This document shows, piece by piece, positions 32,286 through 41,576 of a stretch of 53,078 nucleotides of DNA (position 1 is its first letter; each line of letters opens with the position of its first letter). The notes beneath the pieces were generated by a model. The model had not been told where the DNA came from. It ran no database searches and was given only the letters and a program-made list of their open reading frames with translations. The position numbers and the translations under genes were made by a program. Source of the stretch: Bacteroidota bacterium (GTDB taxonomy: Bacteria; Bacteroidota; Bacteroidia; Chitinophagales; Chitinophagaceae); contig JAFDYD010000007.1 of the NCBI GenBank assembly GCA_018267615.1, forward strand, positions 55,057 through 108,134, written 5' to 3'.

Positions 32286-35200
32286 TTGAGAAAGACGATA
32301 TTATTTATACTATTTCATTTGGTGCAACTAAAAACTTTCGCACAAGATTTTCCTGCATTAAAATTCTCGCATATCACTACTGTCGAAGGTTTATCCAACA
32401 ATAAAATCACCAGCATTGCACAGGATAAAAAAGGTTTTATATGGGTAGGAACTGAAGACGGACTTAACAGGCTGGATGGTTACCGGGTAAAAAAATTTTA
32501 TCACCAGCCCGGCGACACAACGTCATTGGTAAATAATCAAATAAAAAATATTCGGGACGACGGTACACACAACCTATGGATGTCTACAGTAGGAGGGATC
32601 AGTTATTTCAATTCATCAAAATATACATTTACAAATTTTATTTATAGGCAGGGCGACGCGCCGATTTTCCATACAGCTTATTCGACAGCCATTTATATCG
32701 ACAGCCTTACACATGAAGCATGGATAAGCGCTAACAAGTCATTGTATAAATTTGATCGGCAGTTAAAATACCAGGAAGTGGCGGCTAACACAAGAATGCT
32801 TCCGGAGAAATACAAAAAAATAAAAGATGAACTCCAATACGAATGGATGTATGCCGACAAGCAACACAGGTTGTGGTCTTCATTTGGCTCGCTGCTTCTA
32901 AATTTGGATACAGCAACTAAAACGATTGTCAGGGTTCTCCCAACTCCATTTGTTGAATCTATTTATTCTTTTGTAGAAGACAAGTACAATAATTTTTGGG
33001 TGGCCAGTTTTGGATCTGGATTATACAAGCTTAACCTTTTGACAAAGGCTTTCGAAAAAATTCCCCTTGATGGCAACCCTTATTTTGTTCATGCCCTTTG
33101 CGAGTGGATTGATAAAAATAATAATTACTGGATAGTGGCGGGGACTGAAGCAGGTTTAATACTGCTTGATCCTGTAAGCGGAGTAAGCAAAACGTACATA
33201 CATGATCCTTTCGATAATTATTCCATAAGCGCTACCGAGCCGCATGTGTTGTTTGTCGACAGGCAGGGCATTTTATGGGCAGGAACCGACAACGGAATAA
33301 ATTATATCGAACCTTCCAAACAATTATTTGAATCGTGGGATATTGAACCAAAAGAAGAAAAAATAAAAGGAATATCGCCAAGCTATTCGTACTCCTTTTG
33401 TGAAACGGATGATCTTGTTTACACCAGCACATGGCAAAGGCAGGGAATTTTTTTCCATTCGCCAAATGGCGGCCCGCCAGGATTATTTCCGTTTTTTAAT
33501 CTTTCTTCTTCGCAGAAAATTAATAATCTGTCAAACTATATTTATGCCATTGTAAAACAAAAAGACGGTCGTTTTTGGTTTACTACAGATGCTGGCTTGG
33601 TTTATTATAACGCTGCAACGCGCCATCCTGTTTTATATAAGCCCGCCGATGCAGAAGATTATATCGGTTTACGCACTGTCGTCGCATTAAATGACAGTTC
33701 ATGGTGGATACGCACTAGAAATAATAGCGCCAATGGAATTTATGTTTTTAACCCGATAAAAAAACAATTCATTCGGCATTATACATCGCAGACGGACAAC
33801 TGTTCGCTGTGCCTTCCGCCACGCCTCAGGGATATAATCATAACAAAAGATAAAAATATTTATGTGGCGCCCAGTGAAAACTATTTGTATGTGCTGGATA
33901 AAGTGCAAGATAAATTCGTGCCACTATTCAATACGCCGGAACAACTCAAACAATTTCCAAGCAAAGATTTTGACTGCCTTGCTGAAGACGATCAAGGTAA
34001 TTTATGGGTAGGAACCAAGAATGGACTTTTTGAAATAGACCCCAGGCAAAAAAAAATAATCAGTGATTATTCAACAAACAAAAAAATGTCAGGCGTTTCA
34101 ATCCTGGCACTCTGTTTTGATGAAAACCAAAATCTGTGGATGAATACGGAAAGAGGTTTATACTGTATTGTTCACACATCAGGCGATATTTTAAATTTTA
34201 GTAAATCAGATGGCCTGCCATCAGATCTATTGCAAGGCTTTCTCGTCAAAGGCCGCAATGGTTTTATGTATAGTGGCGCATTGGGTTATGTTGTGAAATT
34301 CAAACCGGAGGAACTGCTGCACCAACACGCAGATGGCAGCGTCGGCATTTCCGAAATCAATGTGATGGATAGAAATCGTGAAACGAATACTGCGAAAGCA
34401 CTCACTGTTGATCCGGATGAAAATTTATTTTCTGTTGACTTCAGCGTATTAAACTATGACAATGGATCCATCAACAGGTATTATTATATGCTTGAGCCGA
34501 GGATGAATGAATTAAAGGAAAATGAAAATGGCCATCTTGTTTTTAATAACCTGCCACCTGGCAATTATACATTGCATTTGAAAGGAGGAGATAAATACGG
34601 CGGCATTTTTAAAGATGAATCAGCGCTTAGCATAAGAGTCGTGCCGCACTGGTGGCAAACATTATTATCGAAAATAATTTTTCTTGTGATAATAGCAGCG
34701 CTTATTATATTTTTTGTAAGAAGAAGAATATATAACATACGGCACGAGGCAGAATGGAAACAGAAAATAGCCGAAACAGAAATGATGGCATTGCGAACGC
34801 AGATGAATCCTCATTTTATTTTTAACTGCATGAACATTATCGATGGCTTAATTACAAGTAATAGAAAAGAAGATGCCAAAGATTTTCTTCAAAAATTTTC
34901 AAGACTTATTCGGTTGGTGCTGGAGAATTCACAGCGTTCACAAGTGTTGCTGGAGCAGGACTTACTTGCTTTGAAACTCTATATCGGTTTGGAGGCAGTT
35001 CGCTTTAATCATCAGTTTACCTATGAGTTTAATGTTGATAAAGAATTGTTGGATGAGAATTATAAAATTCCGCCACTGTTGTTACAGCCTTATGTTGAAA
35101 ATGCTATCATTCATGGATTGCACAATAAGGAAAATGGAAAGGCGCATTTAAGTATTACGATTAAAGAAGACGACAATAAAATTGTTGCTATCATTGAAGA

Positions 35201-35405
35201 CAATGGAATCGGCAGAAAAAAGTCAGCATTGCTGAATGCAGAAAATAAAAAATCGGGACAACATCTTGGAATGAACCTGACTGCTAAAAGAATTGAGATG
35301 ATCAGCCAGATACATAAGAGTAAGGCATCCGTTTCGATAACTGATATGAGCGATGATGAAGATACAGGCACACGCGTAATCATAACTTTACCCGGCGATT
35401 TATAG
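32286..35405 (+). CDS. Propeller-domain sensor histidine kinase, LytS type
   Basis: A 1039-residue membrane sensor kinase. Signal peptide MRKTILFILFHLVQLKTFAQ; a large periplasmic region of two-component-regulator propeller repeats (LSNNKITSIAQDKKGFIWVGTEDGLNR, NLWVGTKNGLFEID); a Y_Y_Y-type domain (about 690-780); one membrane span (about 794-815); a His_kinase domain with LRTQMNPHFIFNCMNIIDG (phospho-acceptor His near residue 845); and HATPase (DNGIGRKKS, about 960-1036). There is no receiver or AraC domain, unlike hybrid sensors. The start is TTG at 32286, chosen because it yields a whole signal peptide. The LytTR regulator follows 24 bases downstream. Confidence 0.9.
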   Translation: MRKTILFILFHLVQLKTFAQDFPALKFSHITTVEGLSNNKITSIAQDKKGFIWVGTEDGLNRLDGYRVKKFYHQPGDTTSLVNNQIKNIRDDGTHNLWMSTVGGISYFNSSKYTFTNFIYRQGDAPIFHTAYSTAIYIDSLTHEAWISANKSLYKFDRQLKYQEVAANTRMLPEKYKKIKDELQYEWMYADKQHRLWSSFGSLLLNLDTATKTIVRVLPTPFVESIYSFVEDKYNNFWVASFGSGLYKLNLLTKAFEKIPLDGNPYFVHALCEWIDKNNNYWIVAGTEAGLILLDPVSGVSKTYIHDPFDNYSISATEPHVLFVDRQGILWAGTDNGINYIEPSKQLFESWDIEPKEEKIKGISPSYSYSFCETDDLVYTSTWQRQGIFFHSPNGGPPGLFPFFNLSSSQKINNLSNYIYAIVKQKDGRFWFTTDAGLVYYNAATRHPVLYKPADAEDYIGLRTVVALNDSSWWIRTRNNSANGIYVFNPIKKQFIRHYTSQTDNCSLCLPPRLRDIIITKDKNIYVAPSENYLYVLDKVQDKFVPLFNTPEQLKQFPSKDFDCLAEDDQGNLWVGTKNGLFEIDPRQKKIISDYSTNKKMSGVSILALCFDENQNLWMNTERGLYCIVHTSGDILNFSKSDGLPSDLLQGFLVKGRNGFMYSGALGYVVKFKPEELLHQHADGSVGISEINVMDRNRETNTAKALTVDPDENLFSVDFSVLNYDNGSINRYYYMLEPRMNELKENENGHLVFNNLPPGNYTLHLKGGDKYGGIFKDESALSIRVVPHWWQTLLSKIIFLVIIAALIIFFVRRRIYNIRHEAEWKQKIAETEMMALRTQMNPHFIFNCMNIIDGLITSNRKEDAKDFLQKFSRLIRLVLENSQRSQVLLEQDLLALKLYIGLEAVRFNHQFTYEFNVDKELLDENYKIPPLLLQPYVENAIIHGLHNKENGKAHLSITIKEDDNKIVAIIEDNGIGRKKSALLNAENKKSGQHLGMNLTAKRIEMISQIHKSKASVSITDMSDDEDTGTRVIITLPGDL

Positions 35406-35429
35406 TCCGTGTAAAACTGAATTTATTTT

Positions 35430-36188
35430 ATGATACAAACAATTATTATAGATGATGAAAACATTTCGCTGTTGGCGCTCAGGGAAAAAATTAAAATGCA
35501 CTGTAAGGAATTGAATGTCGTAAAACTTTTTACCAGGCCGGAAGAAGCGCTGGATGAAATTTACGAGTTGAAACCCGAGGTAGTTTTTCTTGATATAGAG
35601 ATGCCGCGAATAAATGGATTTACATTTTTGCAAAAGTGTAACCCGTTGGATTTTGAAGTAATATTTACAACGGCATATAGCGAATATGCCATCGATGCAT
35701 TGCGAATCAGCGCCCTGGATTTTTTGTTGAAACCGATCAGCACAGACGAGCTGATTGCGGCTACCAATCGTTTGCAGGAAAAATTAAAAAACCGGAAAAA
35801 TTACCAGGGTCTGCTGGAAGAGCAGTTGCATCTATTTATGCAATATCAGCAGCCACATGCTCAAATAGGAAAAATTGCATTGCCGGTGCTTACGGGTCTT
35901 GAATTCATCAATGCGATTGATATTATTAAAGTGCAAGGGGAAAATATGTATTCAATATTTTATCTCTCGGATGGGAAAAAGATAACAGCCTCGCTTACAT
36001 TAAAACAAGTAGATGCCATGCTCCACAAGTTTGGTTTTTTCAGAGTGCATAAATCTTTTATCATTAACCTGAAATACATCACACGCTATATAAAAGGAGA
36101 AGGTGGCACGGTGATTTTATCAGACGGATCTGAAGTAGAAGTATCGCGACGAAATAAAACTGAATTTTTAAAGAAGTTTGCGAATTGA
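35430..36188 (+). CDS. LytTR-family response regulator
   Basis: A 252-residue two-component regulator. The receiver domain (1-120) has acidic residues DDE at 8-10, phospho-acceptor Asp55 in VVFLDIEMPR, and Lys in FLLKPIS. The C-terminal LytTR DNA-binding domain spans about 150-250 (IIKVQGENMYSIFYL, FFRVHKSFIINLKYI, VILSDGSEVEVSRRNK). It is the evident partner of the upstream LytS-type kinase and is co-transcribed with it. Targets may include the adjacent secreted LRR protein gene, but no binding site was identified. Confidence 0.93.
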   Translation: MIQTIIIDDENISLLALREKIKMHCKELNVVKLFTRPEEALDEIYELKPEVVFLDIEMPRINGFTFLQKCNPLDFEVIFTTAYSEYAIDALRISALDFLLKPISTDELIAATNRLQEKLKNRKNYQGLLEEQLHLFMQYQQPHAQIGKIALPVLTGLEFINAIDIIKVQGENMYSIFYLSDGKKITASLTLKQVDAMLHKFGFFRVHKSFIINLKYITRYIKGEGGTVILSDGSEVEVSRRNKTEFLKKFAN

Positions 36189-36526
36189 TTTGAATGATGG
36201 TTACGTGCACTAGGACTGGTGCGAATGTCTTGAGGGCAGAAATTATAATCTTCAATTCCTCTGTCCTCGGGGACAGAGAATACCTGACTTTGGGTTGAAG
36301 CGTCTACAGCTTAACCTAGTGTCTACTATGGGACTTGAACGCTTTTAGTATGGGGTATGTATGGGATATCTAAGGGGCATCCTTGGATAAGAAACGTTCG
36401 ACAATGCGGGTGGTGTGAGCTTGCCCTCGTTGCTGTTTTAATTTAAACCAATTTGCGGAGCTAGTGACAACAGCAACAACGGCCATGGCAATAATGCGAG
36501 CAAAAGTTCGTAAACAATCTATAACA
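36189..36526. other. Gene-free stretch with weak stems
   Basis: 338 bases between convergent genes. A strong short stem CTCTGTCC/GGACAGAG with a TCGG loop lies at 36259-36278. A decayed inverted pair near 36431-36494 (GTTGCTGTT and AACAGCAACAACGG) resembles the better hairpin at 40042-40111. No supported reading frame. Confidence 0.5.
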
Positions 36527-38716
36527 TTATTGGATCAACAAAGTCTGGCTAAATGAATCCACGCTGTCGGTCCAGGAAATTTTATAAATGCCATGCGGTA
36601 CGTTCGCGATGTCCAACCTGGTTTGCGCAGTGTTCGGACCCACCTGAACAGTTTGAATAATCCTGCCCGTTAGATCAATCAGTTTAATTTGTGAATTGGT
36701 ATTTACAGAAGGATGTTCCACAACCACGAATCCATTTGCCGGATTTGGATAAACTCTTATTTGACCTGTCGCTTCCGGCAGTCGTACCGAAATAATGTTG
36801 CTGTACATATAAGCGCCGGACTGGTTTATGATCTTTAACCTGTAATAATTGGTGCTATACAAAGGCAGCGAATCCGTAAAGAAATAATTATTGATACCGG
36901 AGTCATTCTTTGCCTGGAAAGTTCCGATAGCGGAAAATAATGTACTATCCCCGCTGCGTTCAATTTCGTATGATGAGATGTTCTGTTCATTTCGTGTCTG
37001 CCATTGTAGTTCCGCCAGAAGTCCATTTAACAAAACATTGAATTGGATCAGCGCAAATCGATGGAACGCAGGCTGACCAGCAAATACAAATACTGCACCG
37101 GTCGCTGTGCCATAACCGTTAGTTACAGTAACCGGTCCGGTCGCACCAGGACCTACGATGGCCTGAATTGTTGTGTCAGTAGTTACTATAAATGAGGAAG
37201 CCTGCGTCCCGCCAAAAGTCACTGAATTTGCATCAATAAAATTCTTGCCCGTGATTATGACGTTTGTCCCTATATCACCTGATGATGGCTCAAAATGATA
37301 AATTAGCGGTACAGGTTGCGCTGCAGGAATGAACGTAAATCCTCCGACTGTGTCTGCTCCGTTTGGCGAAGTTACAATGAGGCTTCCGGTCGCTCCGGCG
37401 CCAACGATTGCAGAAACAGTACTATCATTGATCACAGAAAAAGATGTTGCGGTAGTTCCGCCAAAACTAACAGAGGTTATACCACCGAAATGCGAACCTT
37501 TAATAATAATTGTTGTGCCTGCATTTCCTGACGTCGGTGAAAAAGAATTTACCGATGGTGGCGGCAGAAGAAAAACAAAACCGCTCAAGACAGATGTTCC
37601 ATTCGGCGTCGTCACCGATACCGTCCCGGATGAACCAGAACCTACCGTTGCCAATATTACAGTGTCTGAAATTTGATTAAAAGTTGTTGCAGGTGTGCCA
37701 CCAAAACTCACAGCTGTAGTATTTGCAAATCCTTTACCTGTAATAGTAACTAACGTGCCCGTGATACCTGATTTTGGCGTAAAATTATTTATGGTGGGCG
37801 CAGCTTGAACTCCCAAAGATGTTACGTCGATCGTGTCACTGAACAGTGTTAGTTTAGTCGCTATAGAATTGGTAACGGTTACAGAATATTTTCCGAGGCT
37901 ATGAATCGTCAGCGTTGTGTCTCCAACAATGCCGGTGTCTAACACATTATTTCTGTACCATCTTAATGTGTCATGACTTAAAGTTCCGCCCGGTGAAACA
38001 TAGAGATGATTATTTTGTTGCGTTATATGTATCGTTCCCTGAGGTGCATATTCCGAGTGCGTATATTGCTGTGCGATAGTTTCCATGCCGGCAAAAGTCA
38101 ATCGGTTGTTTTTCACTTTGAAGGTGCCCTGCGCCAGTGTATCATGATTATAAAACGTAGAAGGAATAGGGCCGGTTAATTGATTTTCTGATACGTCAAA
38201 ATATCCCATTCCATATTGAATACCCAACTCGGGAGGAATATAACCACTTAATCGGTTTGCAGAAAGATCCAGATAGAAAAGATACAATCCCGTGATCGTA
38301 GCAGGAATTGAGCCTGACAACTGATTGTGAGACAAATTCAGTTTATTTAATGAACGCAAACTACCGAAGGCAGAGGGGATCGTACCCACCAGGTTATTCG
38401 AATCGAGTTCAAGCATGTTTAGCCGCGATATATTTCCAATAGAAGATGGAATTATTCCACTAAGATTGTTGCCAGCTAAAGCAATAGACGTAACATAAAA
38501 TGTACAGGTGGTAGTGCAGGACGTACGACCCGAAATACCAAACCAGCTACTTAACGGTTGACCAGTCTTCCAATTCGCATGGTTATTCCAATGAGGGCCA
38601 TCGGTGCTATCATATAATTGAACGAGTGCTAACGAATCCGGAACGTTCGCTATAGCCTGCGCGTGAATATTTTTACCAATGAAAATAAATGCGAGAACGA
38701 GTAGAGCTGATCTCAT
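36527..38716 (-). CDS. Secreted LRR and IPT/TIG protein with T9SS tail
   Basis: A 729-residue exported protein. Signal peptide MRSALLVLAFIFIGKNIHAQA; an N-terminal plant-type leucine-rich repeat block (LVQLYDSTDGPHWNNHANWKTG, then LSGIIPSSIGNISRLNMLEL-type repeats to about residue 190); three IPT/TIG beta-sandwich domains (about 305-540), each starting PxIxxFxPxSGxxGTxVxIxG; and a C-terminal type IX secretion domain (RVYPNPANGFVVVEH ... GIYKISW). It is a cell-surface or secreted protein, probably adhesive. The three IPT units are near-copies, suggesting recent duplication. It is convergent with the LytTR operon. Confidence 0.88.
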   Translation of the reverse strand: MRSALLVLAFIFIGKNIHAQAIANVPDSLALVQLYDSTDGPHWNNHANWKTGQPLSSWFGISGRTSCTTTCTFYVTSIALAGNNLSGIIPSSIGNISRLNMLELDSNNLVGTIPSAFGSLRSLNKLNLSHNQLSGSIPATITGLYLFYLDLSANRLSGYIPPELGIQYGMGYFDVSENQLTGPIPSTFYNHDTLAQGTFKVKNNRLTFAGMETIAQQYTHSEYAPQGTIHITQQNNHLYVSPGGTLSHDTLRWYRNNVLDTGIVGDTTLTIHSLGKYSVTVTNSIATKLTLFSDTIDVTSLGVQAAPTINNFTPKSGITGTLVTITGKGFANTTAVSFGGTPATTFNQISDTVILATVGSGSSGTVSVTTPNGTSVLSGFVFLLPPPSVNSFSPTSGNAGTTIIIKGSHFGGITSVSFGGTTATSFSVINDSTVSAIVGAGATGSLIVTSPNGADTVGGFTFIPAAQPVPLIYHFEPSSGDIGTNVIITGKNFIDANSVTFGGTQASSFIVTTDTTIQAIVGPGATGPVTVTNGYGTATGAVFVFAGQPAFHRFALIQFNVLLNGLLAELQWQTRNEQNISSYEIERSGDSTLFSAIGTFQAKNDSGINNYFFTDSLPLYSTNYYRLKIINQSGAYMYSNIISVRLPEATGQIRVYPNPANGFVVVEHPSVNTNSQIKLIDLTGRIIQTVQVGPNTAQTRLDIANVPHGIYKISWTDSVDSFSQTLLIQ

Positions 38717-38845
38717 GAAGAATGTTTAGAGTGAAAACGTGCGGTAACGATCAGGTATTTATATGGACACTGGGAGAGTCGAAATTAATTTTCAATTGCT
38801 AAAGATAAAGAATTTATTTGGTTGGAAGGATTCTTGACAGACATT

Positions 38846-39106
38846 TTATTCATGTGATGGCGTTACAGCAGAAATAAATGCTGTTCCTAAAGAAAATCTT
38901 TCAGCGCATTTTCTTATTATCTTATCCAACGCACCATCATTGTATAAATCCAGATTGTGGCGAATAGCTACATTTTTCCATTCTATTTTCAATGTTACTT
39001 TCATTCGGTCTAATCCTTCTATCCTGAATCTACCTAGAATTGCAAATTGTAATTGCTCATACTGGAAAATGATATACTCACGATTGCTTGTATTTAATCC
39101 TGCCAT
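38846..39106 (-). CDS. Hypothetical 86-residue protein
   Basis: A small protein of unknown family. It alternates hydrophobic and charged residues (REYIIFQYEQLQFAILGRFRIEG, MKVTLKIEWKNVAI), suggesting a beta-sheet followed by a helix (DGALDKIIRKCAERFSLGTAF). No signal peptide. It follows a terminator-like stem at 39135-39163, so it has its own promoter. Codon use looks like the neighbours, and no overlapping better gene exists, but evidence for expression is thin. Confidence 0.5.
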   Translation of the reverse strand: MAGLNTSNREYIIFQYEQLQFAILGRFRIEGLDRMKVTLKIEWKNVAIRHNLDLYNDGALDKIIRKCAERFSLGTAFISAVTPSHE

Positions 39107-39134
39107 ATTTTTCGTTTGAATTGTTTTAAAATAA

Positions 39135-39163
39135 AAAAGAAGGCTGTTGTTGCCCTCTTTTTA
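39135..39163. terminator. Bidirectional terminator-like stem
   Basis: AAAAAGAAGGC and GCCCTCTTTTT pair over 11 bases with one mismatch around a 7-base loop, giving A-run and T-run ends in both directions. It probably ends the leftward gene at 39288-39695. Confidence 0.55.
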
Positions 39164-39287
39164 TGAATATTATAAACTCGATTAAGTAGAGAATTTTAAA
39201 GCCAAATTTTTATTGACGTCTTCATTTTATTTACCAACATTTCCAATCTGGCAATTTGATTCTTAATTGATACTTTCGGTTAAAAAA

Positions 39288-39695
39288 TTAATCAGGACGT
39301 AGAAATTTCAAAAGTGCATAAATAAAATGCCAAGTGGTACTTTCTACAAATAATGATATTAGGTTGCCTTTAGTTAATAAAATATCGACGCTATCAATTC
39401 CCGCTTTGTCTCTTTTCAGATCGTCATTTTTAGGAAATTCAATTCTTTGAATGTCTTTGTAAGGATAATAGAAAACTTCATCCTCTTTTAAAACGATTAA
39501 TCTTTCATTTGAAATTAACCATGAATAATTCAAATCTTTATAATAATAGATTACAAGTCGTTCTCCTTGACTTTGTGACACTCGCTTTTGAATTATGTTC
39601 TTTTGTTGAGCATCTAATTGAGAGTAAAGAAATGTACTCTTTGCATGGAGTTTTGCGCGTCTAAATTTTGCCTCAATTACAGAAACAGATATCAT
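39288..39695 (-). CDS. Hypothetical protein, PH-like fold suspected
   Basis: A 135-residue cytoplasmic protein. The central segment SWLISNERLIVLKEDEVFYYPYKDIQRIEFP, followed by an alternating strand section (SVDILLTKGNLISLFVESTTWHFIYALLKFL), resembles the bacterial PH-like (YdbT/PH_9) pattern of a strand, W/Y-rich turn and final helix. This is a fold impression only. No operon partner; function unknown. Confidence 0.55.
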   Translation of the reverse strand: MISVSVIEAKFRRAKLHAKSTFLYSQLDAQQKNIIQKRVSQSQGERLVIYYYKDLNYSWLISNERLIVLKEDEVFYYPYKDIQRIEFPKNDDLKRDKAGIDSVDILLTKGNLISLFVESTTWHFIYALLKFLRPD

Positions 39696-39738
39696 AAATG
39701 AGCTAGAATTTTTTGGTTAAAGTTATTGCATCTTTTTA

Positions 39739-40017
39739 GTCCCCGAGGAGTCACCGCCATACGCAATTACCGCCTTCATGCTGCTTACGCGGGACTCCTC
39801 GGTCGGCAATTAACCATGCTAGTTAGTAAGATTAATGTCATCTAGCCTGATGTAATTTGTTATCTGATATTTTTCTGCTTACTAGGGATATGAAATCTCG
39901 CGGGGCAGTATGTTTATTCAGTAGAACTTTCCGTAAGATTCCATAATCACTGACCGAGGAGTCCCGCAATTACACCGTGGGACTTCTAAATACGCATGGC
40001 GGTGACTCCTCGGGGAC
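39739..40017. repeat. Inverted pair of 60-bp units with 10-bp ends
   Basis: Two 60-base units, 39743-39802 and 39954-40013, each begin CCGAGGAGTC and end GACTCCTCGG, and lie in opposite orientation. The outer 22 bases (39739-39760 against 39996-40017) and inner 15 bases (39790-39804 against 39952-39966) match exactly, while the middles differ. A lone CATGGCGTTGACTCCTCGG end occurs at 31045-31063. They look like a small non-coding repeat with terminal inverted ends; no transposase is nearby. Confidence 0.75.
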
Positions 40018-40041
40018 AGAAAATATGCTTCATTAGTTTTA

Positions 40042-40111
40042 CGCTTGCCGTTGTTGGTGTTATCGCTGCTCGGTAAGATGGATTTAACCCAAACACCAAC
40101 AACGGCGAGCG
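40042..40111. repeat. 20-bp hairpin beyond the tRNA-Glu terminator
   Basis: Arms 40042-40061 and 40092-40111 pair over 20 bases with one wobble (GCCGTTGTTGGTGTT core) around a 30-base loop. A poor relative lies at 36431-36494. Confidence 0.75.
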
Positions 40112-40128
40112 CACAGGCGCAAACAAAA

Positions 40129-40151
40129 ATCCCCGCAAAATTTGCGGGGAT
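40129..40151 (-). terminator. Rho-independent terminator of tRNA-Glu
   Basis: On the minus strand ATCCCCGCA and TGCGGGGAT form a GC-rich stem followed by TTTTTG, about 55 bases after the tRNA end. A textbook intrinsic terminator. Confidence 0.8.
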
Positions 40152-40204
40152 CAATAATCTACAAAAACTGTCAACTGTTATCCGTTAACAGTCATCCAAC
40201 AAAG

Positions 40205-40276
40205 TACCGCGTACGGGAATCGAACCCGTGATTCATCCGTGAAAGGGATGCGTCTTAACCCCTTGACCAACGCGGC
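40205..40276 (-). tRNA. tRNA-Glu (UUC anticodon)
   Basis: A 72-base cloverleaf on the minus strand. The anticodon stem CATCC/GGATG encloses the loop CTTTCAC with anticodon TTC (glutamate). The T arm ACGGG-TTCGATT-CCCGT and D loop GGTCAAGGGGTTAAGAC are normal. The acceptor stem is GCCGCGT/ACGCGGT with a G-U first pair and discriminator A. CCA is not encoded. An intrinsic terminator follows. Confidence 0.95.
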
Positions 40277-40487
40277 GTGCTGCTCAGTAGCCTTAACGGT
40301 TATTTACCGTGAAAGGAGTGCAAAGATATAAGTGGAGGGAAAATCTGCCAAAACTATTTGTTCCTTTCAGCATGATCATTGTCCCGCTGGGAAAATCACA
40401 AAGATTATATCCATATTAACCCGCGAAATAAATGCAGATGTTTCGTAACTTCGCATCCTTAAATTTTAAACCTCAAATTGTTAAACT

Positions 40488-41501
40488 ATGAGCACAGTTA
40501 AAGTCGCTATCAATGGTTTTGGCAGAATCGGTAGATTGGTTTATCGCCAGATTTATAAAATGGATGGAATAGATGTAGTGGCGATCAATGATTTAACTAG
40601 TCCGAAAGTATTGGCGCATCTTCTTAAATATGACAGTGCACAGGGACGTTTTGAAGAAAGTGTAAAAGCTACGGAAAATTCAATCATCGTTAATAAAGAT
40701 GAAGTAAAAATATACGCTCAAAAAAATCCTGCAGAAATTCCATGGAAAGATCATGGTGTAGATGTGGTGTTGGAGTGTACTGGTTTTTTCACCGATAAAG
40801 AAAAAGCAGAAGCTCATCTTAAAGCCGGAGCAAAGCGCGTCGTAATCTCCGCACCGGCAACCGGCGAAATGAAAACCATCGTTTTCAACGTTAACCACAA
40901 TATCCTCGACGGCAGCGAAACAGTTATCAGTTGCGCTTCTTGTACAACAAACTGTCTTGCTCCAATGGCAGATACCCTCGATAAAGTTTTCGGTATTGTA
41001 ATGGGTGTGATGACTACCGTTCATGCATATACGAACGATCAGAATACGCAGGATGCTCCTCATCCAAAAGGTGATCTTCGTCGTGCAAGAGCAGCAGCAC
41101 AAAATATTGTTCCTAACAGCACAGGTGCAGCGAAAGCGATCGGATTGGTATTGCCTGGTTTGAAAGGCAAACTGGATGGAAGTGCACAACGTGTTCCTAC
41201 ATTAACAGGTTCGCTGACTGAATTGACAACCATTTTAAAGAAAAAAGTTACTGCTGAAGAAATCAATGCGGCGATGAAAGCAGCATCCAATGAAAGTTTC
41301 GGTTATACGGAAGATGAAATAGTGAGCAGTGATATTATCGGAATCAGGTATGGTTCTTTATTCGATGCTACTCAAACAAAAGTATTGTCGGTCGGTGATC
41401 AGCAACTGGTAAAAACAGTGAGCTGGTATGATAACGAAATGAGTTATGTGAGCCAACTGGTAAGAACCGTTAATTACTTTGCGAGGTTGATCAGCAAATA
41501 A
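40488..41501 (+). CDS. gapA: Glyceraldehyde-3-phosphate dehydrogenase, type I
   Basis: A 337-residue glycolytic enzyme. [18 protein letters not shown] is the NAD-binding loop, [15 protein letters not shown] holds the catalytic cysteine, HAYTNDQ the active-site histidine region, and [16 protein letters not shown] closes the C-terminus. Asp in VVAINDL after strand 2 indicates NAD preference. It is followed by a strong hairpin and then pgk. TAACTTCG (40446-40453) is a weak -7 candidate. Confidence 0.98.
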   Translation: MSTVKVAINGFGRIGRLVYRQIYKMDGIDVVAINDLTSPKVLAHLLKYDSAQGRFEESVKATENSIIVNKDEVKIYAQKNPAEIPWKDHGVDVVLECTGFFTDKEKAEAHLKAGAKRVVISAPATGEMKTIVFNVNHNILDGSETVISCASCTTNCLAPMADTLDKVFGIVMGVMTTVHAYTNDQNTQDAPHPKGDLRRARAAAQNIVPNSTGAAKAIGLVLPGLKGKLDGSAQRVPTLTGSLTELTTILKKKVTAEEINAAMKAASNESFGYTEDEIVSSDIIGIRYGSLFDATQTKVLSVGDQQLVKTVSWYDNEMSYVSQLVRTVNYFARLISK

Positions 41502-41520
41502 AAAAAATAAAATAAATTAA

Positions 41521-41546
41521 TGTCTCGCCTCAGGCGAGACATTTTT
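41521..41546 (+). terminator. Intrinsic terminator between gapA and pgk
   Basis: TGTCTCGCC and GGCGAGACA form a perfect 9-bp stem with a TCA loop, followed by TTTTT. It lies 20 bases after the gapA stop and 31 before the pgk start. It should end or attenuate most gapA transcripts before pgk. Confidence 0.85.
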
Positions 41547-41576
41547 GTTTGCATTAACTTTATTTTTCTAAAACGC

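Larger units (their letters stand above)
39996..40209 (+). repeat. Dispersed repeat, copy 2 (at tRNA-Glu 3' end)
   Basis: CATGGCGGTGACTCCTCGG (39995-40013) and AATAATCTACAAA...CTGTCAACT...ATCCGT...CATCCA to GTACC (40153-40208), in the same order as at 31045-31132. The second part runs up to the 3' end of tRNA-Glu. A hairpin and a terminator are interposed between the two parts here. Confidence 0.6.

Noticed and set aside
39918..40154. Minus-strand frame of 78 codons next to tRNA-Glu
   Set aside because: It translates the 60-base inverted units, the 20-bp hairpin and the tRNA terminator, so it is a by-product of repeats.
41520..41576. 19-codon extension of pgk
   Set aside because: It begins inside an intrinsic terminator stem and has no similarity to PGK N-termini.
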